Positions 27,020-36,618 of a stretch of DNA of 64,000 nucleotides are shown piece after piece; position 1 is the first letter of the stretch; each line of letters opens with the position of its first letter. The stretch lies in contig NZ_JMKT01000001.1 of assembly GCF_000686525.1 (NCBI RefSeq), positions 1 to 64,000 of the forward strand. Reading direction: 5' to 3'. The stretch comes from Desulfonatronovibrio hydrogenovorans DSM 9292. Lineage in GTDB: Bacteria > Desulfobacterota > Desulfovibrionia > Desulfovibrionales > Desulfonatronovibrionaceae. The notes beneath the pieces were generated by a model that worked only from the letters and a program-made list of their open reading frames with translations, made no database searches and was not told where the DNA came from. Position numbers and translations under genes: made by a program.

Positions 27020-28075
27020 TCAGGGCATCAGGGCCTGACTGTCCAGCCCCCAGGCCTGATCAAACCCGGACATGAGGTTGGCGTTGGCCACGGCCTGTCC
27101 CGAAGCCCCCCGGCACAGATTGTCTATGGCTGAGACCGTGACCAGCCGGCCGGTCCGTTGATCAACAACTATTCCCAGATCGCAGAACATGGTTCCCCTG
27201 ACCCATCTTGTTTCCGGCAGGACCCCATCCGGCATGACCCTCACCCAGGGATGCTTTTGGTAAAAAGACCTGTACAGGCTTCTGATCTCATCCAGACTGG
27301 TTTTTTTCTCAAGCCTGGCATAGCAGGTGCTTAATATTCCCCTGCTCATGGGCACCAGATGGGGACTGAAAAAAAGGCTGACCTGAGAACCGCAGGCCCT
27401 GGACAGTTCCTGCTCCATCTCAGGGGTGTGTCTGTGCCTGCCCAGGTTGTAGGCTTTAAAACTGTCAGCCACCTCGCAGAAAAGGGTGCTGGTCCTGGCT
27501 GTCCGGCCTGCACCGCTGGTGCCGGATTTGCTGTCCACTATCAAATCTTCAGGGCTGATCAATCCTTCCTTCAGGGCCGGATAAAGGGCAAGGATCACTG
27601 AAGTTGGATAACAGCCGGGGTTGGCCACCAGGTCAGCATCGGTAATTTGAGGGCTGTACAGCTCAGGAATTCCGTAAACCGCCTTTTTCAGAAGGTCCTG
27701 GTGCCTGTGCCCGGTCTGGTACCATTCTGAATATACCAGGGGATCATTAAGCCTGAAATCAGCACTCAGATCAACGACCTTGACTCCCAGCCCCATCAAA
27801 GAGGCAGCCATGTCCATGGCCTTGGCATGGGGCACGGCCAGAAAAACCAGCTGGGCGTCCCTGGCAATCAACTCGGGCTCAGGTATGGTCACAGGCAGCA
27901 GCCCAGGTGCTGTCCCCTGAAAATGGGGAAAGACATCCTGAAGAGCCATGCCTGCGCTGGATCTGGAGGTAACCGCGCTGATTTCAAACCCGGGGTGTCT
28001 GGAGAGTATCCTGACCAGCTCCAGGCCCGTATACCCGGTCACCCCTACCACAGCTACTCTTATTCTGTTGTCCAT
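27020..28075 (-). CDS. argC: N-acetyl-gamma-glutamyl-phosphate reductase
   Basis: The 351-residue NADPH-dependent enzyme makes N-acetylglutamate semialdehyde in arginine synthesis. Recognisable parts are the NADP-binding GVTGYTGLELVRILSRHP, VANPGCYPTSVILALYPAL with the active-site Cys, SGTSGAGR, and RHRHTPEMEQEL with the catalytic His. ATG 28075 is preceded by AAGGAG. No other arg gene is adjacent. The roughly 300-bp gap upstream, divergent with the kinase gene, shows no further gene. Confidence 0.95.
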   Translation of the reverse strand: MDNRIRVAVVGVTGYTGLELVRILSRHPGFEISAVTSRSSAGMALQDVFPHFQGTAPGLLPVTIPEPELIARDAQLVFLAVPHAKAMDMAASLMGLGVKVVDLSADFRLNDPLVYSEWYQTGHRHQDLLKKAVYGIPELYSPQITDADLVANPGCYPTSVILALYPALKEGLISPEDLIVDSKSGTSGAGRTARTSTLFCEVADSFKAYNLGRHRHTPEMEQELSRACGSQVSLFFSPHLVPMSRGILSTCYARLEKKTSLDEIRSLYRSFYQKHPWVRVMPDGVLPETRWVRGTMFCDLGIVVDQRTGRLVTVSAIDNLCRGASGQAVANANLMSGFDQAWGLDSQALMP

Positions 28076-28382
28076 TATCTTCAACTCCTTTTATTCAGAC
28101 CTGAATTGAAATCCCGGCCAGGCTCACAGCCGGACGGTACTGCTGCGTCCGGACCCGGGACTGGGCACCGGTCCTGGCAAATCTCCACCGCACTTGCTGT
28201 CCAGAGTATTGCTCCTTGCCGGTAAAATCAAGCTGAAGGCATTTTCCATCCTTCTGGTTCTTCCGGTCTTTCCCTGCCCGGGTATCCTCTTGACTGATTT
28301 TCACCTAGTAAGATAAGCTTGAAAATAGCGTTTTAAAAACTCCAGCCTCCACCAGGTCCCAACCCCAACCCGGAGAAGACCC

Positions 28383-29906
28383 ATGCATCAACCCGATGAA
28401 AGCCTTTATCAGGACCATATATGCATCCTGGAAGAAGCGGAAAAGGGCTTCCAGATCGGAATAATCGGCACTGGAGTAGGTTTTGGCTCCATCCTGGAAC
28501 TGGTGAGCAAGCCTGAGCTTGAAGAATTTTTTCCCAGACTGAACCTGATCGCCCTGGCCCTGGCCAAAAGCGATGACCCCAAAAAAGTTAAACGGGCCCA
28601 GTCCATGGGGGCCAGAATCTACAATGATTATAATGATATGCTGGCCAGACACCCGGAAATTAACCTGGTTATAGAGCTTTCCGATCAGCTCCAGCTCATA
28701 AAAAAGCTCAGGCAGAGCCTTCCCTCCCGTATCTCCATCATTGATCACACCGGGGCCACTTTCCTCTGCGGGATGCTCATCATGGCTGAAGTCAGCGACA
28801 AATGCCGGATCAACCTTTTCCAGCAGCAGGCCATATTTTCAGCTTTATTCGACCAGATCCAGGACGACATCCTGCTCCTGGACATCAGGGGGAAGGTACT
28901 GGATGCCAATCAGAGTGTTATCAGAAAACTGGAGAAATCCAAGCCGGACATAGTCGGCAGTTTCTGCTGGGAAGTCTTTTCAGACATGATGCCTGCCTCA
29001 GGATGCGACCTGGACACTCCGGACTGTCCTTTCCGAAAAACCCTCAGTCAAAAAAAGCCGGCTGAATCCCTGCAGACCTGGGTGGATAAGCATGGAAGGG
29101 CTCATTACTACCGGATCTACACTTACCCGGTCTTTAACGAGCAGGGAGTCCTGACCAAGGTGGTGGAGATGCGCAGGGACATTACCCTGAGGACGGAAAT
29201 GGAGAAAAGACTTCAGCAGTCGGAAAAACTCGCTGCTGTTGGCGAACTTTCCACCTACATCGCCCATGAGATCCGCAATCCCCTGTTTGCCATTGGAGGC
29301 TTTGCCAATTCCCTCCTCAGAAAAGGGGAACTGGACGAACCATCCCGGGAAAAAATCAAGATCATTCTCCAGGAATCCAAGAGACTGGACAATATCCTCA
29401 AAAACATCATCAATTTCTCCAGGCCCACCCAGTCTGAAGAGCTCGACGTCAATGTGAACAAGGTTATCATGGACATTATGCAGCTTTTCAGAATGAGCTG
29501 TGAAGAACAGAGCATCAAGACGGAAATGGAGCTGACCCCTGATCTGGCCCTGGCCAAGGGAGATCCCGAGCTTATCAAGCAGTGCCTCATAAACCTCATC
29601 AAGAACTCCATAGAGGCCATGCCCGACGGCGGAACCCTGACCATGTCCACCAGCATGGACCAGAATTTCATCGTGGTCCGGGTCAAGGATACCGGCCAGG
29701 GCATCCCCAAGGATATCCGGGAAAAAATATTCAATCCTTTTTTTTCCACCAAAAAAGGAGCTGGAGCAGGCCTTGGACTGGCCATGACCAAAAAAATAGT
29801 TGAAGATATGGGAGGCCGGCTCGATCTTTTCACCCAGGAAGGAAGGGGAACCACTGTGGCTTTGCATCTGCCCCCGTCTCTGGCTGTTGAGGGCGGCAGA
29901 ACATGA
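28383..29906 (+). CDS. NtrB-like histidine kinase with N-terminal Rossmann-like and PAS domains
   Basis: The 507-residue soluble kinase has three parts. Residues about 23-130 look like a nucleotide-binding Rossmann fold (IGIIGTGVGFGSILELV, then alternating strands ending IIDHTGATFLCG). A PAS domain spans about 150-275 and contains a CDLDTPDCPF cysteine pair. The kinase core follows, with phospho-acceptor His295 in AHEIRNPL, an N box (NLIKNSIEAM), DTGQGIP and GAGAGLGLAM. No membrane span is seen. It overlaps the next kinase gene by ATGA, so the two are coupled. No response regulator lies in the window. Confidence 0.9.
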   Translation: MHQPDESLYQDHICILEEAEKGFQIGIIGTGVGFGSILELVSKPELEEFFPRLNLIALALAKSDDPKKVKRAQSMGARIYNDYNDMLARHPEINLVIELSDQLQLIKKLRQSLPSRISIIDHTGATFLCGMLIMAEVSDKCRINLFQQQAIFSALFDQIQDDILLLDIRGKVLDANQSVIRKLEKSKPDIVGSFCWEVFSDMMPASGCDLDTPDCPFRKTLSQKKPAESLQTWVDKHGRAHYYRIYTYPVFNEQGVLTKVVEMRRDITLRTEMEKRLQQSEKLAAVGELSTYIAHEIRNPLFAIGGFANSLLRKGELDEPSREKIKIILQESKRLDNILKNIINFSRPTQSEELDVNVNKVIMDIMQLFRMSCEEQSIKTEMELTPDLALAKGDPELIKQCLINLIKNSIEAMPDGGTLTMSTSMDQNFIVVRVKDTGQGIPKDIREKIFNPFFSTKKGAGAGLGLAMTKKIVEDMGGRLDLFTQEGRGTTVALHLPPSLAVEGGRT

Positions 29907-31780
29907 GCATGACCAGAAAAACAGTCATTGCTGTATCTTTGCTGGTGCTTGTTTCATCAGCCATATTTCTCATGGCCTACCGGGCCAATCGCGAACTCCA
30001 GGACATGGTCACGACCCAGTTCAACAACCAGCAGCTGACCCTGGCCAGAAAAATAGCCCAGGACATCCGGTCCCACTTTGAATTCCTTGAAACCGCACTG
30101 GCCACCTACTCCACCCATGTTGACACCCCGGGTATCCGGGCAAGATCAGAACACCACTTTCAGATTCTCAAGGACTGGCAGGTCCTGGCCCTGGGGGTAC
30201 TGCACCAGTCAGACCCGCAGGCCCCGTTCATCTCCAGCCCGGATCTGAAATCCCTGGAAGAGATCGGCCTGACCTTTCCCTGGGCTGAATTCAACCAGTA
30301 TCTGGAGTCTGACAGGCTGCATCCTTTTTTCTACAGCCGGACCATAAGACCGGCTTCCGGTCCCTTTGAGCAATCCTTTATCAAAGTCATTGCCACTCAC
30401 AGGCATCCGGCCCTGACCGCCCCGGTCCATGCCGGACAGATGGAACACCCCGGGGCCAGGATCAGCTTTTTTATAGTGGATGCCACAGCTGTTGCCGGAC
30501 GCTATGCCCGGGGAGTGATATCCGGAAAAACCGGCTATCCCTGGGTCCTGGATGAAAACGGATACTTTCTGTACCATGTGGAAAGCGACTTCCAGGGGCA
30601 GGATTCAACAACCATCCGCCAGGAAAGAAATCCGGACATATCCTATGAAAGAATCAACACCCTGACCACGGAAAAGCTGCTCAAAGGCCTGGAGGGAACC
30701 GACTGGTATATTTCCGGATGGCACTGGGATGTGATCAGAGAAATGAAAAAGCTTCTGGCCTTCAGCCCGGTCAGTCTGCCCCTGTCCCCGGCCCGGGACG
30801 CTGAACAGCTATTCTGGTCCGTGGGACTGGCAGCCCCGGAAAGCGAGGTTTACGGAATGATCCAGCCCATTGTCATCCGGCAGTGGGCGGTTGCCGGGCT
30901 TTTTTCCTTTTTTGTGGCCTCGGTCCTGCTGGCCCTTTACCTGTTATCCCTTCGCTGGAGCAGTGTGCTGGCCCTGAAAGTTGAAGAAAAGACCCGCCAC
31001 CTTCTCCAGTCTCAGGATCTGTTGCGCAGGGAAAAGGACAAAGTCGAGCAGGGCATGGCAGAACTGGTCAAGACTCAGCAAAAGCTGGTCCAGTCTGAGC
31101 GTTTTGCTGCCATAGGTGAGGCTGCAGCCCATCTTTCCCATGAGATCAAAAACCCTCTCATCCTTATGTCCGGCTTTGCTGCCCAGGTGATGCGCACCCT
31201 GCCTCAGGATGACCCCAACCGGGAAAAACTGAGGATCATTTCCGACGAGGCCAAGCGTCTGGAAAAGATGCTCAACCAGGTCAGGGACTTTACCAGGCCC
31301 CAGCAGCTCAAGAAAAAAACCGGAGACATTAACCAGCTCATCCGGGAAACCGTCAGGCTGGTCAGTACTGAACTGGACAGTCTGAAAATAGAGTGCAGGC
31401 TCAATCTGTCCCCGGACGTTCCGCCCATGGACTTTGATCAGCATCAGATGAAACAGGTCTTCCTGAATCTGCTCAAAAATGCCTGGGAGGCAATGCCTGG
31501 AGGAGGCTGGATTACCATCACCACCTCTGTAGAGCGCAGCAGGGTCTTGGTCTGCATTGAAGACACCGGAGTAGGGATTTCAAAGGACAAGCTCAAGAAA
31601 ATATTCAGCCCGTTCTTCACCACCAAGGACAAGGGAACCGGCCTGGGCCTGGCTGTGATCTACAGGATCATTCACGACCACAACGGGGATATCCGGGTTG
31701 ACAGCAGGCTCAATACAGGTTCCACCTTTACCCTTTACCTGCCGGTCTCGACTGATAAAATGCGGTCCACCCCAGCCTAG
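29903..31780 (+). CDS. Membrane histidine kinase with periplasmic Cache-like sensor
   Basis: The 625-residue protein has an N-terminal membrane span (about 6-24), a long periplasmic sensor region of the Cache/PAS-like type (about 40-320, with GYPWVLDENGYFLYH), and a second span near 330-352. A coiled coil follows, then the kinase core with His413 in SHEIKNPLILMSG, NLLKNAWEAM, DTGVGIS and GTGLGLAV. It senses an external signal; the partner regulator is not visible. The start overlaps the stop codon of the preceding kinase gene, and both kinases may feed one regulator. Confidence 0.9.
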   Translation: MSMTRKTVIAVSLLVLVSSAIFLMAYRANRELQDMVTTQFNNQQLTLARKIAQDIRSHFEFLETALATYSTHVDTPGIRARSEHHFQILKDWQVLALGVLHQSDPQAPFISSPDLKSLEEIGLTFPWAEFNQYLESDRLHPFFYSRTIRPASGPFEQSFIKVIATHRHPALTAPVHAGQMEHPGARISFFIVDATAVAGRYARGVISGKTGYPWVLDENGYFLYHVESDFQGQDSTTIRQERNPDISYERINTLTTEKLLKGLEGTDWYISGWHWDVIREMKKLLAFSPVSLPLSPARDAEQLFWSVGLAAPESEVYGMIQPIVIRQWAVAGLFSFFVASVLLALYLLSLRWSSVLALKVEEKTRHLLQSQDLLRREKDKVEQGMAELVKTQQKLVQSERFAAIGEAAAHLSHEIKNPLILMSGFAAQVMRTLPQDDPNREKLRIISDEAKRLEKMLNQVRDFTRPQQLKKKTGDINQLIRETVRLVSTELDSLKIECRLNLSPDVPPMDFDQHQMKQVFLNLLKNAWEAMPGGGWITITTSVERSRVLVCIEDTGVGISKDKLKKIFSPFFTTKDKGTGLGLAVIYRIIHDHNGDIRVDSRLNTGSTFTLYLPVSTDKMRSTPA

Positions 31781-31822
31781 ATCAGAATAATTGGATCCAA
31801 CCGGTTTGATTTTTATAAAGGG

Positions 31823-31851
31823 TTGTTTTTTCCCACTGAAATGGTTATGTT
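31823..31851 (+). promoter_or_regulatory. Candidate sigma-70 promoter
   Basis: TTGTTT (31823-31828) and TATGTT (31846-31851) are 17 bp apart, 41 bp upstream of the small gene at 31892. Each box matches the consensus at four of six positions. Evidence is by eye only. Confidence 0.3.
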
Positions 31852-31891
31852 TACCTGAAATGAATCTGCAAACTTTTTCAAGGAGGAAATC

Positions 31892-32167
31892 ATGAGTATC
31901 ACCAGGGACGATCTGAAAGCAAAGATTCTAAAACTGTTTCCTGAGATAGAAAAATATGGCCTGGGCTTTGATTTGGAAATGGATGATTCCAAAAACGCCT
32001 GGATTGCCAGGTTCAAGAAAGACCAGCATGAACTGGCCACCCATCTTGAAGAAAAGGATGTGCAAGAGTGTCTGGCCGGAATCAAGTGTTTCAACCTGGG
32101 GATCCAGCTGGGTCAGTTTATCCGCAATTACTGCGAGGACGGCAAGGACTGCCAGCTTGGCATGTAG
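31892..32167 (+). CDS. Small soluble protein of unknown function (91 aa)
   Basis: ATG 31892 follows AAGGAGG and the gene ends just before an intrinsic terminator, so it is a convincing free-standing gene. The product is charged and mostly helical, with a C-terminal region of three cysteines (ECLAGIKCFNLGIQLGQFIRNYCEDGKDCQLGM: Cys in ECLAG, IKCFN, NYCED and KDCQL, four in all). This could hold a metal, but I recognise no family. Confidence 0.75.
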   Translation: MSITRDDLKAKILKLFPEIEKYGLGFDLEMDDSKNAWIARFKKDQHELATHLEEKDVQECLAGIKCFNLGIQLGQFIRNYCEDGKDCQLGM

Positions 32168-32190
32168 CCCGGCCTGAAAAAACTCATAAA

Positions 32191-32237
32191 AAAAGGCCAG
32201 TGCCCGGTCTGAAAGGACCGGGCACTGGCCTTAATAT
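32191..32237. terminator. Intrinsic terminator
   Basis: A long stem (AAGGCCAGTGCCCGGTC / GACCGGGCACTGGCCTT) with a TGAAAG loop, preceded by a run of A. It separates the small plus-strand gene from the convergent DUF1844 gene; the A run makes it strongest on the minus strand. Confidence 0.9.
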
Positions 32238-32286
32238 TTATGCGGCACTGCTCTTTGCCCTCCCTGAATATCAGGGACTGGAACAG

Positions 32287-32703
32287 TCAACTGGCTTTCT
32301 GGACGTATTTCATCCTGACCTCGAAAAGAAAATCCTTAAGCATCCTCTCCTCTTCCGGGCTGAGATTACCCCTGGTCTTTTCCTCCAGCATGGCCAGGAT
32401 ATCGATGGTGTGCTTGGCCATGGGCAGGTTGACCCGGTTCTCTCCGGTTTCATGATCAGCGATTTCCCCTAGATGCATCAGCACTGAAGAGCTGAGTGAA
32501 AGGACAAACGTGGCAAAATCCACCCTGGGCAGGGGAGTATCCTCTCTGGCTGAAGCCCTTTTGTAATCTTCAGCAGCTTTTTTGCGCTCCATCTTTCTGG
32601 CCTGTCCCTCCTGGGGGGCGGCTTTTTCCCCGGTCCCGGGACCTTCATCGTCAAACTTTATCCTTCGGTCAGTAACTTTTATCTTTTCATTTTCATCGCT
32701 CAT
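32287..32703 (-). CDS. DUF1844-family protein
   Basis: The 138-residue product has a charged, probably disordered first half and a C-terminal helical DUF1844 region: PRVDFATFVLSLSSSVLMHLGEI, then NLPMAKHTIDILAMLEEKTRGNLSPEEERML. The family is widespread in Deltaproteobacteria and its function is unknown. ATG 32703 follows CAGGAGG; the longer reading to 32733 is not supported. Confidence 0.87.
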   Translation of the reverse strand: MSDENEKIKVTDRRIKFDDEGPGTGEKAAPQEGQARKMERKKAAEDYKRASAREDTPLPRVDFATFVLSLSSSVLMHLGEIADHETGENRVNLPMAKHTIDILAMLEEKTRGNLSPEEERMLKDFLFEVRMKYVQKAS

Positions 32704-32827
32704 CCTAAACCTCCTGAGAAAATTTACAGCCAATTGCCCAAATGAACCGGGCTGGCCGGACCAAAAAAAGTATCAGCTTAAGGCCTGGTCTGCTGGTCAG
32801 TCCACCCTGAAAAATCTCTGGTCATCT

Positions 32828-33976
32828 TTAGCCCCCAAGGACTTCCTCATAAGCGGCCATAGCCCTTTCCAGATAATCGTCAGCCCCTGAGTAACCCCCG
32901 CAGCGGATCAGGCAGGAACGCAGGGCATATAATCCTGCCAGGAGATCGGACCAGTCCACATAGCCCATATGTCCCATCCGGACAATTCTGCCCTTGAGAT
33001 GATCCTGTCCTCCGGCCATGATCACATTATAATCACTGGCCGCCCTGGTCAGCAGCTTTACTCCGTCCACTCCGGGCGGAAGCTTGATGGACGTCAGGCC
33101 CCAAGTATAATTTTCTTGGGCCAGCAGTTCAAGTCCCAAACTGTCGGCTCCGGTCCTGACCAGAGAGGTCATGGCCTGCTGCCGTTTAAAAATATTGTCC
33201 AGTCCATGTTTCTGAAAATATTTCAGACACTCTTCCAGGGCCACAATCAGGTTGATGGCCGGAGTGAAAAGGGTCTGCCCGGCAAGGCATTTTTCTCTTT
33301 CCTTGAGCAGGTTGAAGTAAAAATTTCCAGGTCCAGCAGCCTGAGCCTTTTCCCAGGCCTTCTGACTCAGACTGATAAAAGCCAGCCCGGGCGGAAGCAT
33401 TATCCCCTTTTGTGAACCTGTGACAAGGCAGTCTATTCCCCACTCATCCATGGGACAGGGGGAAATACCCACAGCTGATATTCCGTCCACCACCAGCAGT
33501 CTGTCCGATGACCTGCACAGACCGGCCAGATCTTTGACTGGGTGCAGAACCCCTGTGGAGGTCTCAGAAGCCTGGACCAGCAGCCCCTTGATGTCAGGGT
33601 ACCTTGACAATGCATTCTCAACGTCCCTGGGTTTGACTGCCTGACCCCACTTTATGGGCAGGGCCACCACTTCCAGTCCATGGGCCTGGGCTATTTCCGA
33701 CCATCGCTGTCCGAACTTTCCTGCCTCCACCACCAGGACCTTTTCACCCGGGATAAACAGATTGGTCACTGCAGCATTCATGGCCCCGGTTCCAGAAGAG
33801 GTCAGAATCAGAACAGGCTCTTTGGTGCCGAAGAGATACTTTAGTCCCTGCTGCACCCGGTCCATGATCTCCTTGAAATTCGCTTTGCGGTGGTGAATCA
33901 TATCCCTGGCCAGGGCCAGACGGACATCTTCGGGCAAGGGGGTCGGGCCGGGGGTTAAAAGTCTCAGCTTATCCAA
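32828..33976 (-). CDS. Class V PLP aminotransferase (alanine-glyoxylate/serine-pyruvate type)
   Basis: The 382-residue enzyme starts LLTPGPTPLPEDV, typical for the alanine-glyoxylate/serine-pyruvate/2-aminoethylphosphonate transaminase group. SSGTGAMNAAVTNL binds PLP phosphate, VDGISAVG carries the cofactor-binding Asp, and the Schiff-base lysine lies in TGSQKGIM. It probably interconverts serine or alanine with glyoxylate or pyruvate. It lies 60 bp downstream of polA on the same strand. Confidence 0.88.
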   Translation of the reverse strand: MDKLRLLTPGPTPLPEDVRLALARDMIHHRKANFKEIMDRVQQGLKYLFGTKEPVLILTSSGTGAMNAAVTNLFIPGEKVLVVEAGKFGQRWSEIAQAHGLEVVALPIKWGQAVKPRDVENALSRYPDIKGLLVQASETSTGVLHPVKDLAGLCRSSDRLLVVDGISAVGISPCPMDEWGIDCLVTGSQKGIMLPPGLAFISLSQKAWEKAQAAGPGNFYFNLLKEREKCLAGQTLFTPAINLIVALEECLKYFQKHGLDNIFKRQQAMTSLVRTGADSLGLELLAQENYTWGLTSIKLPPGVDGVKLLTRAASDYNVIMAGGQDHLKGRIVRMGHMGYVDWSDLLAGLYALRSCLIRCGGYSGADDYLERAMAAYEEVLGG

Positions 33977-34035
33977 GTTTCTGACTCCTTTATTTTTTAT
34001 GGTGGGTTGTCCTGTTCAGCCTCTGCAGACCAAAA

Positions 34036-36618
34036 TCATTGGTGAGCCTCAGCCCAATTGACACCAGCCCCCCACTCAACTGCCAGGGGAATGTCAAACT
34101 TTTCCACTTGACTCATGATCAGGGCCAGCCTCTGCCCTGCCTTCTTTGCTCCGGCTTCTGGCACTTCAATAAGCAGTTCATCATGGACCTGCAGGATCAG
34201 CTCAGCTCCCAGCTCTGCAAGCTCCTGGTCCATATCCACGGCCAGCATGGCCTTTTTGATGATGTCTGCAGCAGAACCCTGGACCACTGTATTGATGGCC
34301 ATTCTCCTAGCCTGCTGGGCAAGATTGGCATTCCTGGAATTAATGTCCGGTACAAGCCTTCTCCGGCCAGCAATGGTGGTGACGTATCCCTTTTCCTTTG
34401 CTAGAGATTCAATATGGTCATAGAACTCTCTGACCCTGCCCAGCTTGCTGAAATATATCCGGATGAACTCCTTGGCTTCTTCCATGGATATGGACAGCTC
34501 ACGGCTGAGCTTCAGGGGCCCCATTCCATACAGCAGACCGAAATTAATGGTTTTGGCCTTTCTGCGCTGGTCCGGGGTGACTGACGAAATATCCTGGTCA
34601 AACAGCAGACCGGCTGTCCGGGTGTGGATGTCTTCCCCCCTGGCAAAGGCATCCAGCAGGTTGGGATCCCCTGACATATGGGCCAGAATGCGCAGTTCAA
34701 TCTGGGAATAATCAGCCGCAACCAGCACCCTGTCAGCTGAAGGGACAAAGCAGGCCCGCATCCTTGGCCCGAACTCCCCCCGGATGGGGATGTTCTGCAG
34801 ATTGGGATTGCTGCTGGACAACCTGCCCGTTGCCGTAGCCAGCTGATTAAAGGTGGTGTGCAGCCGTCCGTCTGCCTTGACCTTGCCCGGCAATGGTTCG
34901 AGGTAGGTGGACCTCAGTTTTTCCAGGGTCCTGTATTCCAGAATCAACCCGACCACAGGGTGTTCCCGGCGCATTGCCTCCAGCACGGTATTGGAAGTGG
35001 AATAAGCACCGCCTGGGGTCTTGCGTCCGGTCTTCAGCTTGAGATCATCAAACAGGACTTCTGCGGTCTGCTGGGTGGATCTGATATTAAATTCTTTGCC
35101 GGCCAGGGAAAAGATCTCTTTAGTCAGCTCTTTCAGTCTCTGCCTGACCTGACCCAGAAAATCAGCAAAGGCCTCCAGATCAATCCCTATTCCCCTGGAT
35201 TCCATCCTGACCAGAACCGGAATAAGAGGCATTTCAAGGTCCTGCATCAGTCTGTCCAGCCCGGCGGATCTGAGGCGTTCATCCAGAAGGGTCCCGATCA
35301 AAAGGGCGGCCAGGCCCTTGTTTTCTCTGGGTACATCAACCTCTCGAGAGTATGCCCGGTAAATATGTTCAAAATCGTATTCCCTGGCCTCAGTATTCAA
35401 AAGATAGGCCGCCAGGGAGATATCAAAAAAGTCTTTACTTTCAGGATCTATCCAGGCCCTGTCCAGCCTGGCCAGATCCTTGAGGGAAAAAACATAGATC
35501 CTTATCCCTGAAAGCCTTTTGCGCATCTTTTCAGGCCCGGTCTGAATCTCCCACTCCTGATCCCCGGCTCCCAGTAAAAAGCCCTGGTCAACGGGATACA
35601 GGCCGATTTGGTCCAGATTTTCCATGTCCGGAAACCCGGATTGTCTGGAAACACGCTTTTTCTGGCCGGACATACCGGACATAAAGGACAGCTGCCTTTC
35701 TTTTTTAGGAACTGAGCCGGCCAGGTCTCTGGCCAGAGACCTGAATTCATATTTCTGCAAAAATTCCAGCAGTTTCTGGTGGTCGGCTTTTTCAATCTCA
35801 AGGTCGCTGGCCTGGACATCATTCTGGCAGTCAAGCCTGAGCCTGGTCAACTGTCTGTAGGTAAAAATGACCTCAAGGTGATCCTGGAGTTTTTTTTGAT
35901 CCCTGGCTGCAAGCTGGTCAAACCCATGCTTAAGGTCCTCCAGGGTGGGATGGTCCGCCAGCAGGGAGGCAGCGGTTTTGGGTCCTATGCCCGGGACACC
36001 GGGGATATTGTCGGAACTGTCTCCCACCAGGGCTTGAAAGTCCGGCCACTGAAAAGGCTCCAGACCGGTCTGCCTGCGAAAGTCTTCCACTGTCATCAGG
36101 ACTTCCTTTTTTCCTCCTGGATCCCACAAAAAAACGCGGTCATCCAGAAGCTGGCGCAAATCCTTGTCTGAGGCCACAATGACCACTGGATGTCTGTTTT
36201 TGAGAACCGAAGCCTGACCAGCTATCAGGTCGTCAGCCTCCACCCCGTTGGATACAAAAGTTCTGAAGCCCAAAAGCTGGACAGCCTCCAGCAGGGGTTT
36301 GACCTGAACAGCTAGATCCTCGGGCATCTTGGGGCGCTGGGCTTTGTACTGATCATAGATCTCGTTTCTGAAAGTCGGACCCTTGCCATCCAGAAAAAAC
36401 GCACCGTACCTGGGCCTCTCTTCCCGAAGGAGCCTGATCAGTATTCTGAGGACTATGAATATGGCGTTGGTGGGAAAACCATCGGATCGCTTGAGGTCGG
36501 GAAAAGCGTAAAAGGCCCGGTACAGAAAAGAGCTTCCATCAATGAGAAAGACCGGTTCCTTGCTAAGGGAGAGTTTTTCTTTCAGCACTTTCCTTGTCTC
36601 CAGAAATCGGAAAACCAT
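34036..36618 (-). CDS. polA: DNA polymerase I
   Basis: The 860-residue protein has an N-terminal 5'-3' exonuclease (LIDGSSFLYRAFYAFPDL, later GDSSDNIPGVPGIGPKTA), a middle region without an obvious 3'-5' exonuclease DxE motif, and a family A polymerase. The last shows DYSQIELRILAHMSGD (motif A), RRKAKTINFGLLYGMG (motif B) and VHDELLIEVP (motif C). It fills gaps and removes RNA primers. The start is uncertain. ATG 36618 overlaps the DHH gene by 56 bp and has only a distant GGGGAA. GTG 36588, after AAGG, matches the usual family N terminus better. Confidence 0.94.
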   Translation of the reverse strand: MVFRFLETRKVLKEKLSLSKEPVFLIDGSSFLYRAFYAFPDLKRSDGFPTNAIFIVLRILIRLLREERPRYGAFFLDGKGPTFRNEIYDQYKAQRPKMPEDLAVQVKPLLEAVQLLGFRTFVSNGVEADDLIAGQASVLKNRHPVVIVASDKDLRQLLDDRVFLWDPGGKKEVLMTVEDFRRQTGLEPFQWPDFQALVGDSSDNIPGVPGIGPKTAASLLADHPTLEDLKHGFDQLAARDQKKLQDHLEVIFTYRQLTRLRLDCQNDVQASDLEIEKADHQKLLEFLQKYEFRSLARDLAGSVPKKERQLSFMSGMSGQKKRVSRQSGFPDMENLDQIGLYPVDQGFLLGAGDQEWEIQTGPEKMRKRLSGIRIYVFSLKDLARLDRAWIDPESKDFFDISLAAYLLNTEAREYDFEHIYRAYSREVDVPRENKGLAALLIGTLLDERLRSAGLDRLMQDLEMPLIPVLVRMESRGIGIDLEAFADFLGQVRQRLKELTKEIFSLAGKEFNIRSTQQTAEVLFDDLKLKTGRKTPGGAYSTSNTVLEAMRREHPVVGLILEYRTLEKLRSTYLEPLPGKVKADGRLHTTFNQLATATGRLSSSNPNLQNIPIRGEFGPRMRACFVPSADRVLVAADYSQIELRILAHMSGDPNLLDAFARGEDIHTRTAGLLFDQDISSVTPDQRRKAKTINFGLLYGMGPLKLSRELSISMEEAKEFIRIYFSKLGRVREFYDHIESLAKEKGYVTTIAGRRRLVPDINSRNANLAQQARRMAINTVVQGSAADIIKKAMLAVDMDQELAELGAELILQVHDELLIEVPEAGAKKAGQRLALIMSQVEKFDIPLAVEWGAGVNWAEAHQ

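Noticed and set aside
32828..33976. Cysteine desulfurase
   Set aside because: It is also class V, but the TPGPTPLPEDV start, the SQKG lysine context and the lack of a desulfurase Cys loop fit an alanine-glyoxylate type transaminase better.
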